Assembly (NCBI GenBank): GCA_964439625.1
Contig: CAYTPI010000003.1
Span: forward strand, 124,001 to 188,000
Direction of reading: 5' to 3'
Length of the DNA: 64,000 nucleotides
Source: CAYTPI01 sp964439625
GTDB taxonomy: Bacteria > Chloroflexota > Anaerolineae > Aggregatilineales > UBA3940
A program made the position numbers and the translations under genes. Below the pieces are notes generated by a model. That model was not told the DNA's origin. It searched no databases and was given only the letters and a program-made list of their open reading frames with translations. This document shows positions 9,088-17,925 of the stretch, piece by piece. Each line of letters starts with the position of its first letter. Position 1 is the first letter of the stretch.

Positions 9088-9107
9088 GTCCGACTAATTT
9101 TTTGACA

Positions 9108-10397
9108 TTAGCGCTTTAGGTTTGTAAAGGCCTGCAACCCAGGATAGACAGCCGCCTCGCCAAGGTCTTCCTCAATACGGAGGAGTTGGTTATATTTGGC
9201 AATGCGGTCGCTGCGGGCTGGAGCACCTGTTTTGATTTGCCCCGCATTAAGTGCAACTGCAAGGTCAGCAATAGTCGAATCTTCAGTCTCGCCACTGCGA
9301 TGCGAAATCACAGCCGTCCAGCCGTGGCGTTGAGCTAACTGTACTGCTGCAATCGCCTCTGATAGCGAACCAATCTGATTGACTTTGGTCAAAATAGAGT
9401 TGGCGGCTTTATCTCGAATGCCCCGCTCCACACGGGTAACATTGGTTACAAGCAAATCGTCACCAACGATTTGCACCTTGTCGCCGATGCGCTCGACCAG
9501 CATCGTCCAGCTTTCCCAATCATCTTCATGAAGCCCATCCTCAACTGAAATGATGGGATATTTATCAACCCATTCAGCCCAGAGGTCTACCATTTCTGCG
9601 CCGGTTAAAGAGCGATTTTCAGTAGCTAGATGATACTTGCCGTCTTCATAAATTTCGCTAGCAGCCGGGTCAAGGGCGAGCATAATTTGTTCACCAGCCT
9701 TGTATCCCGCACCGTCAATGGCTTCTAGGATCACCTCGATGGCTGCTTCATTCGTCGGCAAGCTAGGGGCAAAACCACCTTCGTCACCCGTGGTTGTGCT
9801 GTAGCCCTTATCGTGAAGTACATTCTTTAGTGTATGGTAAATTTCAGCACCCCAGCGCAGCGCTTCAGCAAATGTAGGAGCACCAACGGGCATTACCATA
9901 AACTCTTGGAAATCGGAGGAGTTGGTTGCGTGCTTACCACCGTTCATGATGTTCATCATTGGGACTGGCAAGATGTGTGCGTGGACACCACCAAGATAGC
10001 GATACAATGGCATCCCGAGACTATCAGCAGAGGCGTGTGCAACCGCAAGACTGACCCCTAAAATAGCATTTGCACCAAGCTTACTTTTGTCTCGTGTGCC
10101 GTCCAATTGATCGACAAGGAAGCCGTCAATGGCTACCTGGTCAGTAGACTCCATATCGACAAGGGCATCGGCAATAATTGTGTTAACGTTAGCAACAGCC
10201 TTGGTGACACTCTTACCTTTGTATCGATCTTTATCTTTATCTCGAAGCTCTAGAGCCTCGTAAGCACCCGTAGAGGCACCTGAAGGCACGATTGCACGAC
10301 CGTAGCCCCCGTCTTCTAAAAAAACTTCTACTTCCACAGTCGGATTTCCGCGAGAGTCGAGAACCTGACGCCCATGTACCTCAGCTATTCTTGCCAT
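9108..10397 (-). CDS. eno: Enolase
   Basis: Glycolytic phosphopyruvate hydratase, interconverting 2-phosphoglycerate and phosphoenolpyruvate. The length of 429 residues is standard. Recognisable stretches are the N-terminal GRQVLDSRGNPTVEVEV, the loop SGASTGAYEA, TTGDEGGFAP, the metal-site segment ISVEDGLHEDDW, QIVGDDLLVTN, and the C-terminal SHRSGETEDSTIADLAV followed by GAPARSDRIAKYNQLLRIE. The gene stands alone with a 257-base leader shared with the divergent mnmA. Confidence 0.98.
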   Translation of the reverse strand: MARIAEVHGRQVLDSRGNPTVEVEVFLEDGGYGRAIVPSGASTGAYEALELRDKDKDRYKGKSVTKAVANVNTIIADALVDMESTDQVAIDGFLVDQLDGTRDKSKLGANAILGVSLAVAHASADSLGMPLYRYLGGVHAHILPVPMMNIMNGGKHATNSSDFQEFMVMPVGAPTFAEALRWGAEIYHTLKNVLHDKGYSTTTGDEGGFAPSLPTNEAAIEVILEAIDGAGYKAGEQIMLALDPAASEIYEDGKYHLATENRSLTGAEMVDLWAEWVDKYPIISVEDGLHEDDWESWTMLVERIGDKVQIVGDDLLVTNVTRVERGIRDKAANSILTKVNQIGSLSEAIAAVQLAQRHGWTAVISHRSGETEDSTIADLAVALNAGQIKTGAPARSDRIAKYNQLLRIEEDLGEAAVYPGLQAFTNLKR

Positions 10398-10423
10398 GCG
10401 TAGCTCATCCTTTCAACGTAATT

Positions 10424-10440
10424 GTTTGATTCAGTCAAAC
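10424..10440. promoter_or_regulatory. Perfect inverted repeat in the eno leader
   Basis: GTTTGA-TTCAG-TCAAAC, six paired bases around a five-base spacer, about 27 bases upstream of the eno start codon. It could be an operator half-site pair or a small mRNA hairpin. The role is unknown. Confidence 0.35.
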
Positions 10441-10533
10441 TGCCTACCCCATCCGCATTGTGAAGTGCAGTTTATGAGGGATGGTCAACATTTGTAGCGT
10501 GAGCGGCACAAGACCAGCTCAACCTACTTTTGT

Positions 10534-10596
10534 GTGACCGTTATCAATAATAGCCTATTCGTATTAACGAGACCTAAAATTTGCTTTGACGGTCAC
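10534..10596. repeat. Spaced inverted repeat upstream of mnmA
   Basis: GTGACCG at 10534-10540 is repeated in inverted form as CGGTCAC at 10590-10596, in the leader of mnmA. The arms are separated by 49 bases. This could be chance, an operator pair or a leader stem. Confidence 0.25.
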
Positions 10597-10654
10597 AAAT
10601 GCTGACGGTAGATTCATAAATTGGAAGTATCAGGTTATAGGTAAACACAAAATT

Positions 10655-11776
10655 ATGAGTGATGGAAAAAAAGTTGTCGTTGCCATGAGCGGTGGCGTAG
10701 ATAGTTCTGTATCAGCTGCCGTACTAGTTGAACAGGGTTACGAGGTTAGCGGTTTGATGATGCGCTTGTGGTCGGAGAGCGGAAGTTTCACCACAAAGCG
10801 GGATAACCGCTGTTGTACCCGTGACCAAATGATTGACGCACATTTCGTCGCGAAACGCTTGGAAATCCCGTTCGAGGTAGTCGATGCTCGCGATGTCTTC
10901 AAACAGAATGTCGTAGACCGCTTTATTGAGGGCTACAGTCAAGGGATTACGCCTAACCCGTGTTTGAGCTGTAATCGGCATATACGGTTCGATTTTTTGC
11001 TCAATGAGGCGCTTAAAAGAGGGGCTGACTATTTAGCTACGGGACACTACGCTCGAATTACACAGTCGGCGGATGGCCTCTACCAGCTAAGACGCGGTGA
11101 AGACGAGCGCAAAGACCAGAGTTACGTTCTCAGCGTGATGAACCAATGGCAGTTAGCCCACACCCTTTTTCCGATTGGTCAATTAACAAAGCCCCAAGTA
11201 CGTGATATTGCACGCGACCTCGGCCTGCGCGTAGCTGAAAAGAGTGAAAGTATGGATTTATGTTTTGTGGCGGATGGCGATTACAAACGCTTCTTGATTG
11301 ACCACGCACCAGACGCTTTTAAGCCGGGACCCATTGTATTTTCGGACGGCGAAGTCGTTGGTGAACACAAGGGACTGCCTGCCTACACCATTGGTCAGCG
11401 AAAAGGGCTTGGCATTGCCTACTCTGAGCCGCTCTACGTATTGCGGAAGAGTACAAAAGATAACACGCTGGTTGTCGGTACACGGAGCGAACTTGGGCGC
11501 GATCAGTTGCTAGCGAAAGAAATCAATTGGGTAGATGGCGCACCTCCGCCAGTTCCAATCGATGTCGAGGTCAAAATTCGATATAAATCGCGCGGGGTAC
11601 CAGGAACAGTGACAGCACTGGGAGCGCAGTCTGCAAAGGTGCAATTAGTTGATCCACAAGCGGGTATCACACCCGGTCAAGGCGCTGTTTTCTATGCGGG
11701 TGACAGAGTTGTTGGATCAGGCGTAATTGCAGAATTTACCAGAACAGAAGCGCACGCTACGCTATTAGCGGAATAG
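10655..11776 (+). CDS. mnmA: tRNA-specific 2-thiouridylase MnmA
   Basis: Makes 2-thiouridine at wobble position 34 of Lys, Glu and Gln tRNAs. It has the PP-loop SGGVDSS near the N-terminus, the catalytic cysteine motif NPCLSCNRHIRF, the second catalytic cysteine in MDLCFV, the tRNA-contact segment GHYARI, and the C-terminal YTIGQRKGLGI beta domain. A TTG at 10586 gives a longer frame, but the extra 23 residues do not look like family sequence, so ATG at 10655 is chosen (373 residues, normal length). Its last 12 bases overlap the convergent prepilin peptidase gene. Confidence 0.96.
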   Translation: MSDGKKVVVAMSGGVDSSVSAAVLVEQGYEVSGLMMRLWSESGSFTTKRDNRCCTRDQMIDAHFVAKRLEIPFEVVDARDVFKQNVVDRFIEGYSQGITPNPCLSCNRHIRFDFLLNEALKRGADYLATGHYARITQSADGLYQLRRGEDERKDQSYVLSVMNQWQLAHTLFPIGQLTKPQVRDIARDLGLRVAEKSESMDLCFVADGDYKRFLIDHAPDAFKPGPIVFSDGEVVGEHKGLPAYTIGQRKGLGIAYSEPLYVLRKSTKDNTLVVGTRSELGRDQLLAKEINWVDGAPPPVPIDVEVKIRYKSRGVPGTVTALGAQSAKVQLVDPQAGITPGQGAVFYAGDRVVGSGVIAEFTRTEAHATLLAE

Positions 11777-12610
11777 ATAAAAAAGGTTCCATGGAATGGC
11801 TGCTTGCGACAACAGCATCACGGTGGCAGCCGCAACAATTGAGGGCCCATAGGGAATAGCCATGTGGGCTCTGAATTTACCACCCCGCAGCACTGCAAAG
11901 ATAATAATTGTACCGAGAGCACTAACAGCCCCAAAGATGATCATATAAAAGAGCATAAAATAAACATCGGGGTTGCCCACTACCAGACCACAAAACGTCG
12001 CCAACGTCACATCACCAAACCCAAACGCAACCTCTGTTACGGGCTGCTCACGGTTTGTATTGATCACCCAGAGATAGACAAAACCTAATAAATATAGTGC
12101 CATCACAATGATCTGAGCGGCAGCATAACCAATCAAAGCGTCTGCGAATTTAACCCGTGAATTAAGTGCAACTTCAAGCAAAGCGACGACAAAAGCCGGA
12201 AACATCACAATATTGAGTATCAGACGATGTTCAATATCAATAACCGCGATCAACAAAAACAGCCAAAGATAGAAAAGATGAACCACGTATTGAGCGTTAA
12301 TTTCACCATTGCGTGTCAGATAAACAGCAGCAGCGATTGTCACTGCTTCAGCCAGTGGGTAACGCGCCGCACTAGCGAATGTGGGGCGTTGATAGTCAGC
12401 ACCCGGTAAAGTGCGTCGAATAAACCCATAAAGGCTCGGAATAACCTCACCTGACTCTTCGGACTTGGAAAATGATGATTTCTTCTGGACACTCTCAGCA
12501 TCTTCTAACTGGTTCGACTCACGGACAGCCGGTAGAACATCAGCAAGATAGTTAATAAGTAGCCCAAGTGCTAAGCCGATAGTGACTGCGATCAAGAGGG
12601 TTACATTCAT
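11765..12610 (-). CDS. Prepilin peptidase (A24 family)
   Basis: Aspartic membrane protease that processes type IV prepilin-like leader peptides. It has 281 residues and about seven to eight hydrophobic segments. The two catalytic aspartates are D125 (AVIDIEHRL) and D200 in the family motif FGFGDV; the C-terminal IPYGPSI also fits. The N-terminal segment GLALGLLINYLADVLP recalls the usual GSFLNVVIYRLP motif, but the four-cysteine zinc/methyltransferase region is missing, replaced by a charged loop at residues 30-65. It may therefore cut but not N-methylate. No pilin genes are seen in the window. Confidence 0.85.
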   Translation of the reverse strand: MNVTLLIAVTIGLALGLLINYLADVLPAVRESNQLEDAESVQKKSSFSKSEESGEVIPSLYGFIRRTLPGADYQRPTFASAARYPLAEAVTIAAAVYLTRNGEINAQYVVHLFYLWLFLLIAVIDIEHRLILNIVMFPAFVVALLEVALNSRVKFADALIGYAAAQIIVMALYLLGFVYLWVINTNREQPVTEVAFGFGDVTLATFCGLVVGNPDVYFMLFYMIIFGAVSALGTIIIFAVLRGGKFRAHMAIPYGPSIVAAATVMLLSQAAIPWNLFYLFR

Positions 12611-12778
12611 TCATCAATCCTGTAGGTGTGTACAGAGGTTTGTGCTGAACATTACTGTAGCGCCCCTTCGCAAGCAACTCCAACCCTCAAAGCTTTCATG
12701 TTGTAACAACGCTCAAACACTTGTCTCGTGTATACTTCTGCTATTAGATGCTTCAGCGATACAACAAGGAGGGCAGTT

Positions 12779-13933
12779 ATGCGAGTTCACTACTTAATTT
12801 TAACAATGCTCATCGTACTGGTGTTAGCCGGCTGTGGAACAAACGCCAACACCGAGCGTGCTGCGCTTGCAACCGGTAAAGATTGGGGCAGTATTGAACA
12901 GGATGCAAACGACCCTCTCGTTATTGGTGTGTTACTTGATCTATCTTCGCCGGGCATCAGCAATATCGGTGATAGTCAGCTAGAAGGTATTGAAGATGCC
13001 TTAGACAATTATGATGCCGAAGGCGATAGATTTAGTGTTTCTGTAGTAGACAGTACCTGCGACCCTGAGATAGCAGCCGGGGCAGCAAACCAATTTGCTA
13101 GGGCTGAAGATGTCGTTGCAGTGATTGGAGATACCTGTTCAGAGGTTTGTAACACAGTTGCCCCAATCCTTGAGGCAGAGCGACGGCTTTTCATTTCCGC
13201 TGCGTGTGGTAGTGATATGCTTACCGACCAATTAGAAGGTTATAGTAATTTTGTCCGGACTATCTATAGTAACCGAGTTGAAGGTAAGGTAATTGCGGAC
13301 TTCGTCTTTGAAGAGTTAGGCAGCCGACGGGCGGCTATCATCGAAGGGTCACAGCTAGACTCTAGAGAAATTGCCGATGCGTTTGAAGCAACATTTGAAA
13401 GTCGAGGGGGTCAGGTGTTGGCTGTTGCGAATATGGACGCTGAACGCACAACGGTGGGCAGCACATGGAACCTCATAGAAGAGGTAGAAGCAGACATCAT
13501 CATTTTAAGTGCAGCCCCAGAACAATCTCTAACCCTACTAAACGGTCGATCAGAAAATATTCAGGATATTCCAGTTGTAGTCAATAGAAACCTACGATCA
13601 ACATGGTTGTTGGAACGCGTATTTGATAGCAGCAATATCTTCGCGTCGGGCCCGTTTCTAGATGACGCTTATGATAATTATGGTTATGCCTTTGGCTACG
13701 ATGCAGTCGCACTCATTGTGGAGTCAACTGGAGACGTGGCAATAATAGATGACGAGGAAATAACGATCCAGCTTGACCGTTACCAGTTGCACAACGCCGT
13801 GATTAGCACGGCTGCCTACCCCGGACTGAGTGGCAGCCTGACTTGCACCCCCACAGGAGACTGTAGTGACCGACGCACATCTATCAGTGAGGTGCAGAAC
13901 CTACAGTGGGAAACTGTGTACGTCTCGCGCTGA
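12779..13933 (+). CDS. Lipoprotein, branched-chain amino-acid-type binding protein
   Basis: A 384-residue predicted lipoprotein. It begins with a hydrophobic signal and the lipobox LAGC, preceded by a strong AAGGAGG ribosome site, which fixes the start at 12779 rather than the in-frame upstream ATG. The mature part is a type I periplasmic-binding fold of the LivJ family: LVIGVLLDLSSPG opens the first lobe, and VVAVIGDTCSEVCNTVAPI is the ligand-loop region. No ABC permease or ATPase lies beside it, so the transport partner is elsewhere or the protein acts as a sensor. The ligand is unknown. Confidence 0.82.
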   Translation: MRVHYLILTMLIVLVLAGCGTNANTERAALATGKDWGSIEQDANDPLVIGVLLDLSSPGISNIGDSQLEGIEDALDNYDAEGDRFSVSVVDSTCDPEIAAGAANQFARAEDVVAVIGDTCSEVCNTVAPILEAERRLFISAACGSDMLTDQLEGYSNFVRTIYSNRVEGKVIADFVFEELGSRRAAIIEGSQLDSREIADAFEATFESRGGQVLAVANMDAERTTVGSTWNLIEEVEADIIILSAAPEQSLTLLNGRSENIQDIPVVVNRNLRSTWLLERVFDSSNIFASGPFLDDAYDNYGYAFGYDAVALIVESTGDVAIIDDEEITIQLDRYQLHNAVISTAAYPGLSGSLTCTPTGDCSDRRTSISEVQNLQWETVYVSR

Positions 13934-13942
13934 TGATGTTGT

Positions 13943-14608
13943 CTATTCTCCAGAGGAGGATGATTCTAATCGCTTCGCCCGCGGCCCGACGATACGCTCA
14001 GTACCTTCAATCAATCGTCTATAGTTAGGAATGAGTGCAATCGCCACCAATACTGTCGTTGCTAGGCCAAAAACAACATAAGCAAATGGGGAGCCGAAGA
14101 AGGCGAACCGGATCAAGAAGATGATGAATACTGCAACTGCCGCGCTTGATGATGCGACACTCGCATAACCAGTACCAAGTAGAACAATTGGCACCAACGG
14201 TATGGTGATCAAGAGCGATAATGGGTAGAGAGCCGCAGCGGCTCCGACGTTTGGCCCAGTACCAGCACCCCCTCGGAAACCAATGTATATAGAGTAGTTA
14301 TGCCCAACGACTACTGCAATACCACACAGGGCTTCTAATAGCAGTAATGATGGATCACCCGGCAACATGAGGCGGGCAAGATTGACTGCGCCTACCCCTT
14401 TCATAACGTCGCCGAAGACAGTCAGTACGAAGCCTTTGGCTCCAGCAGCTCGCAAGGCATTCGTCCCACCTGTGCGTCCACTTCCGATGTCGCGAACGTC
14501 CTTGCCTGTTAGAGCCTTTACGACAATCAAACCCATCGGAATTGAGCCAAGTAGATAAGCCAGGATGACGGCAATTGGGTATAGAATTTCGGTTGGTAAA
14601 TTAATCAC
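13943..14608 (-). CDS. plsY: Glycerol-3-phosphate acyltransferase PlsY
   Basis: Membrane enzyme that acylates glycerol 3-phosphate using acyl phosphate, the first step of phospholipid synthesis. It has 221 residues with multiple hydrophobic helices. Family motifs are GSIPMG near the N-terminus, the glycine-rich DIGSGRTGGTNALRAAG, GDVMKG, VVGHNYSIYIGFRGGAGTGPNVG. The start is GTG at 14608, six bases after a GGAGG ribosome site. It is convergent with the preceding binding-protein gene (9-base gap). Confidence 0.95.
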   Translation of the reverse strand: MINLPTEILYPIAVILAYLLGSIPMGLIVVKALTGKDVRDIGSGRTGGTNALRAAGAKGFVLTVFGDVMKGVGAVNLARLMLPGDPSLLLLEALCGIAVVVGHNYSIYIGFRGGAGTGPNVGAAAALYPLSLLITIPLVPIVLLGTGYASVASSSAAVAVFIIFLIRFAFFGSPFAYVVFGLATTVLVAIALIPNYRRLIEGTERIVGPRAKRLESSSSGE

Positions 14609-14664
14609 TGTATTCCTCCAACAATCTTATTTCAGCATTGATGGTTGTTACAGTTTTGGTTAAG

Positions 14665-14690
14665 AGGGCTCGAACAACCTAAAAAGCCCT
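14665..14690 (-). terminator. Weak hairpin downstream of JAMM gene
   Basis: Six-base inverted repeat AGGGCT ... AGCCCT with a 14-base loop, about 70 bases past the stop of the JAMM peptidase. There is no clear T tract, so this is only a possible terminator. Confidence 0.25.
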
Positions 14691-14760
14691 ACAGCCGCCA
14701 TTATAAGCGACAGACCATATAACTACGCAAATGCACTACCCTACAACTACGATACAATCC

Positions 14761-15198
14761 TTAGTTGATTTCGGCATCCATTAAACGGTCAATACGCACA
14801 TCAATTTCGACTGCCTGCCTCTTACTAAAGCGAAATGCCCGCATTGATAATGTGGCGTCCGCAGTTTTCGCTACCACAAGATGAGCAACATGGACGTAGC
14901 CCCAAGCACCTTCTGTATCTGACGTCGAAAAACCAGTTCGTGCGCCACTTGGGTGAGAATGATAGATTGCGGTTAATTGTAAGCCAGCCGCTTCAATCGC
15001 AACCAAAGCCTGATACTGTTGCTGCGGTTCCATGTAGAAGGCGGTTCGGGGCTCAGGCGCAATATTTTCAACTGGGTGAACATTTTCCGCTCGATCTGGC
15101 GCAGCGGCAGAGAGAAAACCGCAAACCTCATCGTCTGAGGTGTGTACATGTTTCTCAATTCGTCGCATGGCTTGAAGCGTTAAAATGAGAGGCTGCAT
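14761..15198 (-). CDS. JAB/JAMM (Mov34) metallopeptidase
   Basis: A small zinc isopeptidase-like protein, about 145 residues from the chosen ATG. It has the full JAMM signature: an early glutamate in DEVCGFL, HSHPSG, and the serine and aspartate of STSDTEGA. Prokaryotic members remove C-terminal residues or ubiquitin-like sulfur carriers, or act in cysteine synthesis. No ThiS/MoaD-like or cysteine-synthase gene is adjacent here, so the substrate is unknown. A GTG at 15234 gives a longer frame; ATG at 15198 better matches the usual N-terminus. It is divergent from the DtxR-type repressor. Confidence 0.85.
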   Translation of the reverse strand: MQPLILTLQAMRRIEKHVHTSDDEVCGFLSAAAPDRAENVHPVENIAPEPRTAFYMEPQQQYQALVAIEAAGLQLTAIYHSHPSGARTGFSTSDTEGAWGYVHVAHLVVAKTADATLSMRAFRFSKRQAVEIDVRIDRLMDAEIN

Positions 15199-15294
15199 CA
15201 CTCGCTTTTGGCTGATACTATGTTTCTCAGTCACTATGTTACAATGCGTCCGTTAAACCTTTGTTATTGTCGTGGTTCATCGAAAGCGCTTAGA

Positions 15295-15957
15295 ATGACT
15301 CTAACACGCGAGCGGGAAGACTATCTCAAGACGATCTATCAACTCCAACGGCAGGCCAGTCCCGTTCGCACAAACACCATTGCAAAGGCTATGGGCGTGG
15401 TTCCAGCTTCGGTCACCGGCGTTATAACACAGTTGGCGAAGCTCAATTACTTAAAACACCAACCATACAAAGGTGTTACGCTAACCGATAATGGCGAACG
15501 CGAAGCCTTGAGGATTATACGAAGGCACAGATTGATAGAGCTATACTTGATTAAGCACCTAAACTATTCGTGGGATGAAGTTCATGACGAGGCTGAGCGG
15601 CTTGAACATGCTGTCTCGCCTTTATTTGTTGAGCGAATTGCTACGATTCTAGGTCACCCAGAAAACGACCCGCATGGCGCCCCAATCCCGACACGTGAAG
15701 GGTATGTGCAACCACGTAAAGACACACCGCTGACAAAGTTGGATTTAGGCCAAAGTGCAATTATCTCCGAGGTGCTGGACGACGACCCGGCCCTACTCCG
15801 CTATCTCGCGGAGCAGGGCTATGTGATCGGGGCAACAATTATTGTCAGGCAGATATACAGTGAGGGGAAACAGCTACTGGTTGAAGTAGACGCCAAACCT
15901 AGGGAGGAACTTTCGTTGAGCACTGCAGCCAACATCTTTGTTACGCCTATCGACTAG
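15295..15957 (+). CDS. DtxR/MntR-family metal-dependent repressor
   Basis: Metal-sensing transcription repressor of about 220 residues. The N-terminal winged helix (REREDYLKTIYQLQ; VRTNTIAKAMGVVPASVTGVI) is followed by the metal-binding/dimerisation region (RRHRLIELYLIKHLNYSWDEVHDEAERLEHAVS, with its Glu and His ligands) and a C-terminal FeoA/SH3-like domain from about residue 145. An upstream in-frame ATG at 15208 would add 29 unrelated residues, so ATG at 15295 is chosen. The metal, iron or manganese, cannot be told. No metal transporter lies next to it; superoxide dismutase at 18 kb is a conceivable target. Confidence 0.9.
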   Translation: MTLTREREDYLKTIYQLQRQASPVRTNTIAKAMGVVPASVTGVITQLAKLNYLKHQPYKGVTLTDNGEREALRIIRRHRLIELYLIKHLNYSWDEVHDEAERLEHAVSPLFVERIATILGHPENDPHGAPIPTREGYVQPRKDTPLTKLDLGQSAIISEVLDDDPALLRYLAEQGYVIGATIIVRQIYSEGKQLLVEVDAKPREELSLSTAANIFVTPID

Positions 15958-15966
15958 GTCTGCTTA

Positions 15967-17400
15967 TTAGCTTAGAATGCCACCTTCGGTCATCTTACGT
16001 GCGTCAAGCAGTTCATCAATTTCATCTTCTGAGATATAGCCCTTCTCAAGCACAACCTCTCGGATGGTACGACCGCTAGCCATTGCTTCCTTGGCTACCT
16101 CAGCACCTTTGTTATAACCAATCACTGGGTTAAGCGCTGTCACCAAAATAGCATTACGTGCCAACCAGCCAGTCGCCTTTTCTTCATTAGCTTCTAAGCC
16201 GTCAACTGCCTTTTCTTTCAAAGTGCGGAGTGTGTTTATCATCAAGTCCATCATTTGGAAGAGATTGTAGCCCATAATCGGCATCATGACGTTTAACTCG
16301 ATTTGACCAGCTTGCGCACATAGCGTGACGGTCAGATCGTTACCCATAATGTGAAACATCGATTGATTCGTCATTTCAGCAATCACAGGGTTGACTTTTC
16401 CTGGCATGATGCTTGAACCAGGCTGGACGGCGGGCAGACGAACTTCGGCTAAGCCAGTTGATGGGCCAGACGATAACAAACGGAGATCATTTGCGATTCG
16501 GGTCACATCTTGAGCAAGTGTCCGTAGGGCACCGCTAAAGTAGACCATATCACCCATCGATTGCATTGATTCAAAGAGATTGTCCGAGCGGTCCAGATCA
16601 AGCCCGGTTAGTTCTTGCAGCTTCGCAATCATCTTTCCATGATACTCCGGATGTGCGTTGAGGCCGCTCCCGGTAGCTGTGCCACCTATACCCAGACGGC
16701 GAAGGCTGTTAGCCGCTTCGACCATCTTATCTGTGTTACGCTGAATATTACGGGCATAGGCACCAAATTCCTGTCCGAGGCGAACGGGTACTGCATCCTG
16801 TAAGTGTGTCCGGCCTGACTTGACAATCCCGTCAAAAGTTTTAGCCTTATCAACCAATGACTCAGCGAGTTCATCCATTACTTCGGTGAGCTCTTCGAGA
16901 CGCCAGAGACAGCCAAGGCGGATAGCCGTTGGAATGGTGTCGTTGGTGGATTGAGCAATGTTGACGTGATCATTGGGGTGCACAGGCTTGTTTGGATCGT
17001 CTAACGCGTAGCCAAGAATCTGGTTTGCCCGATTTGCAATCACTTCATTGACATTCATATGGTGGGATGTCCCAGCCCCTGCCTGAAACGGGTCTACGAC
17101 AAAGTGCGCATCCCAATCACCCGCGACGACCTCATCAGCCGCTTTCATCACAGCTTCAGCAATTTGCCGACCAGTAACAGTCTCGTCATTGATTTTTTTG
17201 TCTTGAAATAGCCCCAGTTCGTTATTGACTTCAGCCGCAGCACGCTTAATGGTCGCCATTGACCAAATAAATGCTCGATACTGCTTTAAGCCAGAGATCG
17301 GAAAGTTTTGGACGGCGCGTTGAGTCTGTGCCGCGTAGAGCGCATCAGCAGGAACCTGAAGCTCTCCAAGTGAGTCGCGTTCTGTTCTATACTCAGACAT
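15967..17400 (-). CDS. Class II fumarase / aspartate ammonia-lyase family enzyme
   Basis: A 477-residue lyase of the fumarase/aspartase superfamily, acting on fumarate. The catalytic loop GSSIMPGKVNPV is intact, as are the regions AGAGTSHHMNVNEVI and STNDTIPTAI. Features are mixed: GSGLNAHPEY recalls fumarase, whereas LRLLSSGPSTGL, ELNVMMPIMGYNLFQ and the C-terminal REVVLEKGYISEDEIDELL recall aspartase. Both directions of assignment are open; fumarate hydratase in the citric acid cycle or reversible aspartate deamination are the alternatives. The gene is followed on the same strand by nothing and preceded by ferredoxin, from which a terminator separates it. Confidence 0.85.
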   Translation of the reverse strand: MSEYRTERDSLGELQVPADALYAAQTQRAVQNFPISGLKQYRAFIWSMATIKRAAAEVNNELGLFQDKKINDETVTGRQIAEAVMKAADEVVAGDWDAHFVVDPFQAGAGTSHHMNVNEVIANRANQILGYALDDPNKPVHPNDHVNIAQSTNDTIPTAIRLGCLWRLEELTEVMDELAESLVDKAKTFDGIVKSGRTHLQDAVPVRLGQEFGAYARNIQRNTDKMVEAANSLRRLGIGGTATGSGLNAHPEYHGKMIAKLQELTGLDLDRSDNLFESMQSMGDMVYFSGALRTLAQDVTRIANDLRLLSSGPSTGLAEVRLPAVQPGSSIMPGKVNPVIAEMTNQSMFHIMGNDLTVTLCAQAGQIELNVMMPIMGYNLFQMMDLMINTLRTLKEKAVDGLEANEEKATGWLARNAILVTALNPVIGYNKGAEVAKEAMASGRTIREVVLEKGYISEDEIDELLDARKMTEGGILS

Positions 17401-17454
17401 AAGTAATCCTTAATTAGTTCATAGTAAGGTCAGATGAACATTCATTTTGATAAC

Positions 17455-17490
17455 GAAAAGGGCAGCCCGTTAGACGGCACTGCCCTTTTC
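17455..17490. terminator. Strong 11-bp hairpin terminator
   Basis: GAAAAGGGCAG pairs perfectly with CTGCCCTTTTC (11 bases) around a 14-base loop that contains a further CCGT/ACGG pairing. It lies just after the ferredoxin stop on the minus strand and ends in TTTTC. This is the clearest intrinsic terminator in the window. Confidence 0.8.
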
Positions 17491-17512
17491 ATCTAGCGCT
17501 TGGGTCTACTTG

Positions 17513-17860
17513 CTAAAGTGCGTCGTAGCCAGGACCTGTTTCAAAGAATTCATAGTTTGGCCTGATGTCCGCGGTTAAATCGAGGACTTCTCCACCAGCA
17601 GCTTCCATTTCCTTCTTTGTGTCGTGTGGAACATACTTCTGACCAGCAGCCAAGGTCAGTTCAGTTGGCACTTCTTCTTCGATAAAGATGGCTTCATACG
17701 GACACTCTGGGACACATGCACCGCAGTCAATGCACGTCTCAGGGTCAATATAAAACCAAGGCCAATCTTCTTCAGGTTGACCACCTACGATACATTCTAC
17801 GGGGCAAACATCGACACAAGCCGAATCCCGTAGGCACAAACTAGTAATGATATGGGTCAT
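17513..17860 (-). CDS. Ferredoxin with two iron-sulfur clusters
   Basis: A 115-residue electron carrier of the FdxA-like type. The N-terminal cluster motif is unusual (CLRDSACVDVCPVECI, cysteine spacing 5-3-3, so a 3Fe-4S or atypical 4Fe-4S site), followed by a standard 4Fe-4S motif CIDCGACVPECP. A roughly 50-residue C-terminal tail follows. The gene sits between the fumarase/aspartase-family gene and superoxide dismutase, all on the minus strand. Its redox partner is not evident. Confidence 0.93.
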   Translation of the reverse strand: MTHIITSLCLRDSACVDVCPVECIVGGQPEEDWPWFYIDPETCIDCGACVPECPYEAIFIEEEVPTELTLAAGQKYVPHDTKKEMEAAGGEVLDLTADIRPNYEFFETGPGYDAL

Positions 17861-17925
17861 ATTCTGACGCCCCTCTCCTAATTAAATCTTGCGCTAACTT
17901 AGTGTACTGCTTTTCCCTCTTGAGA

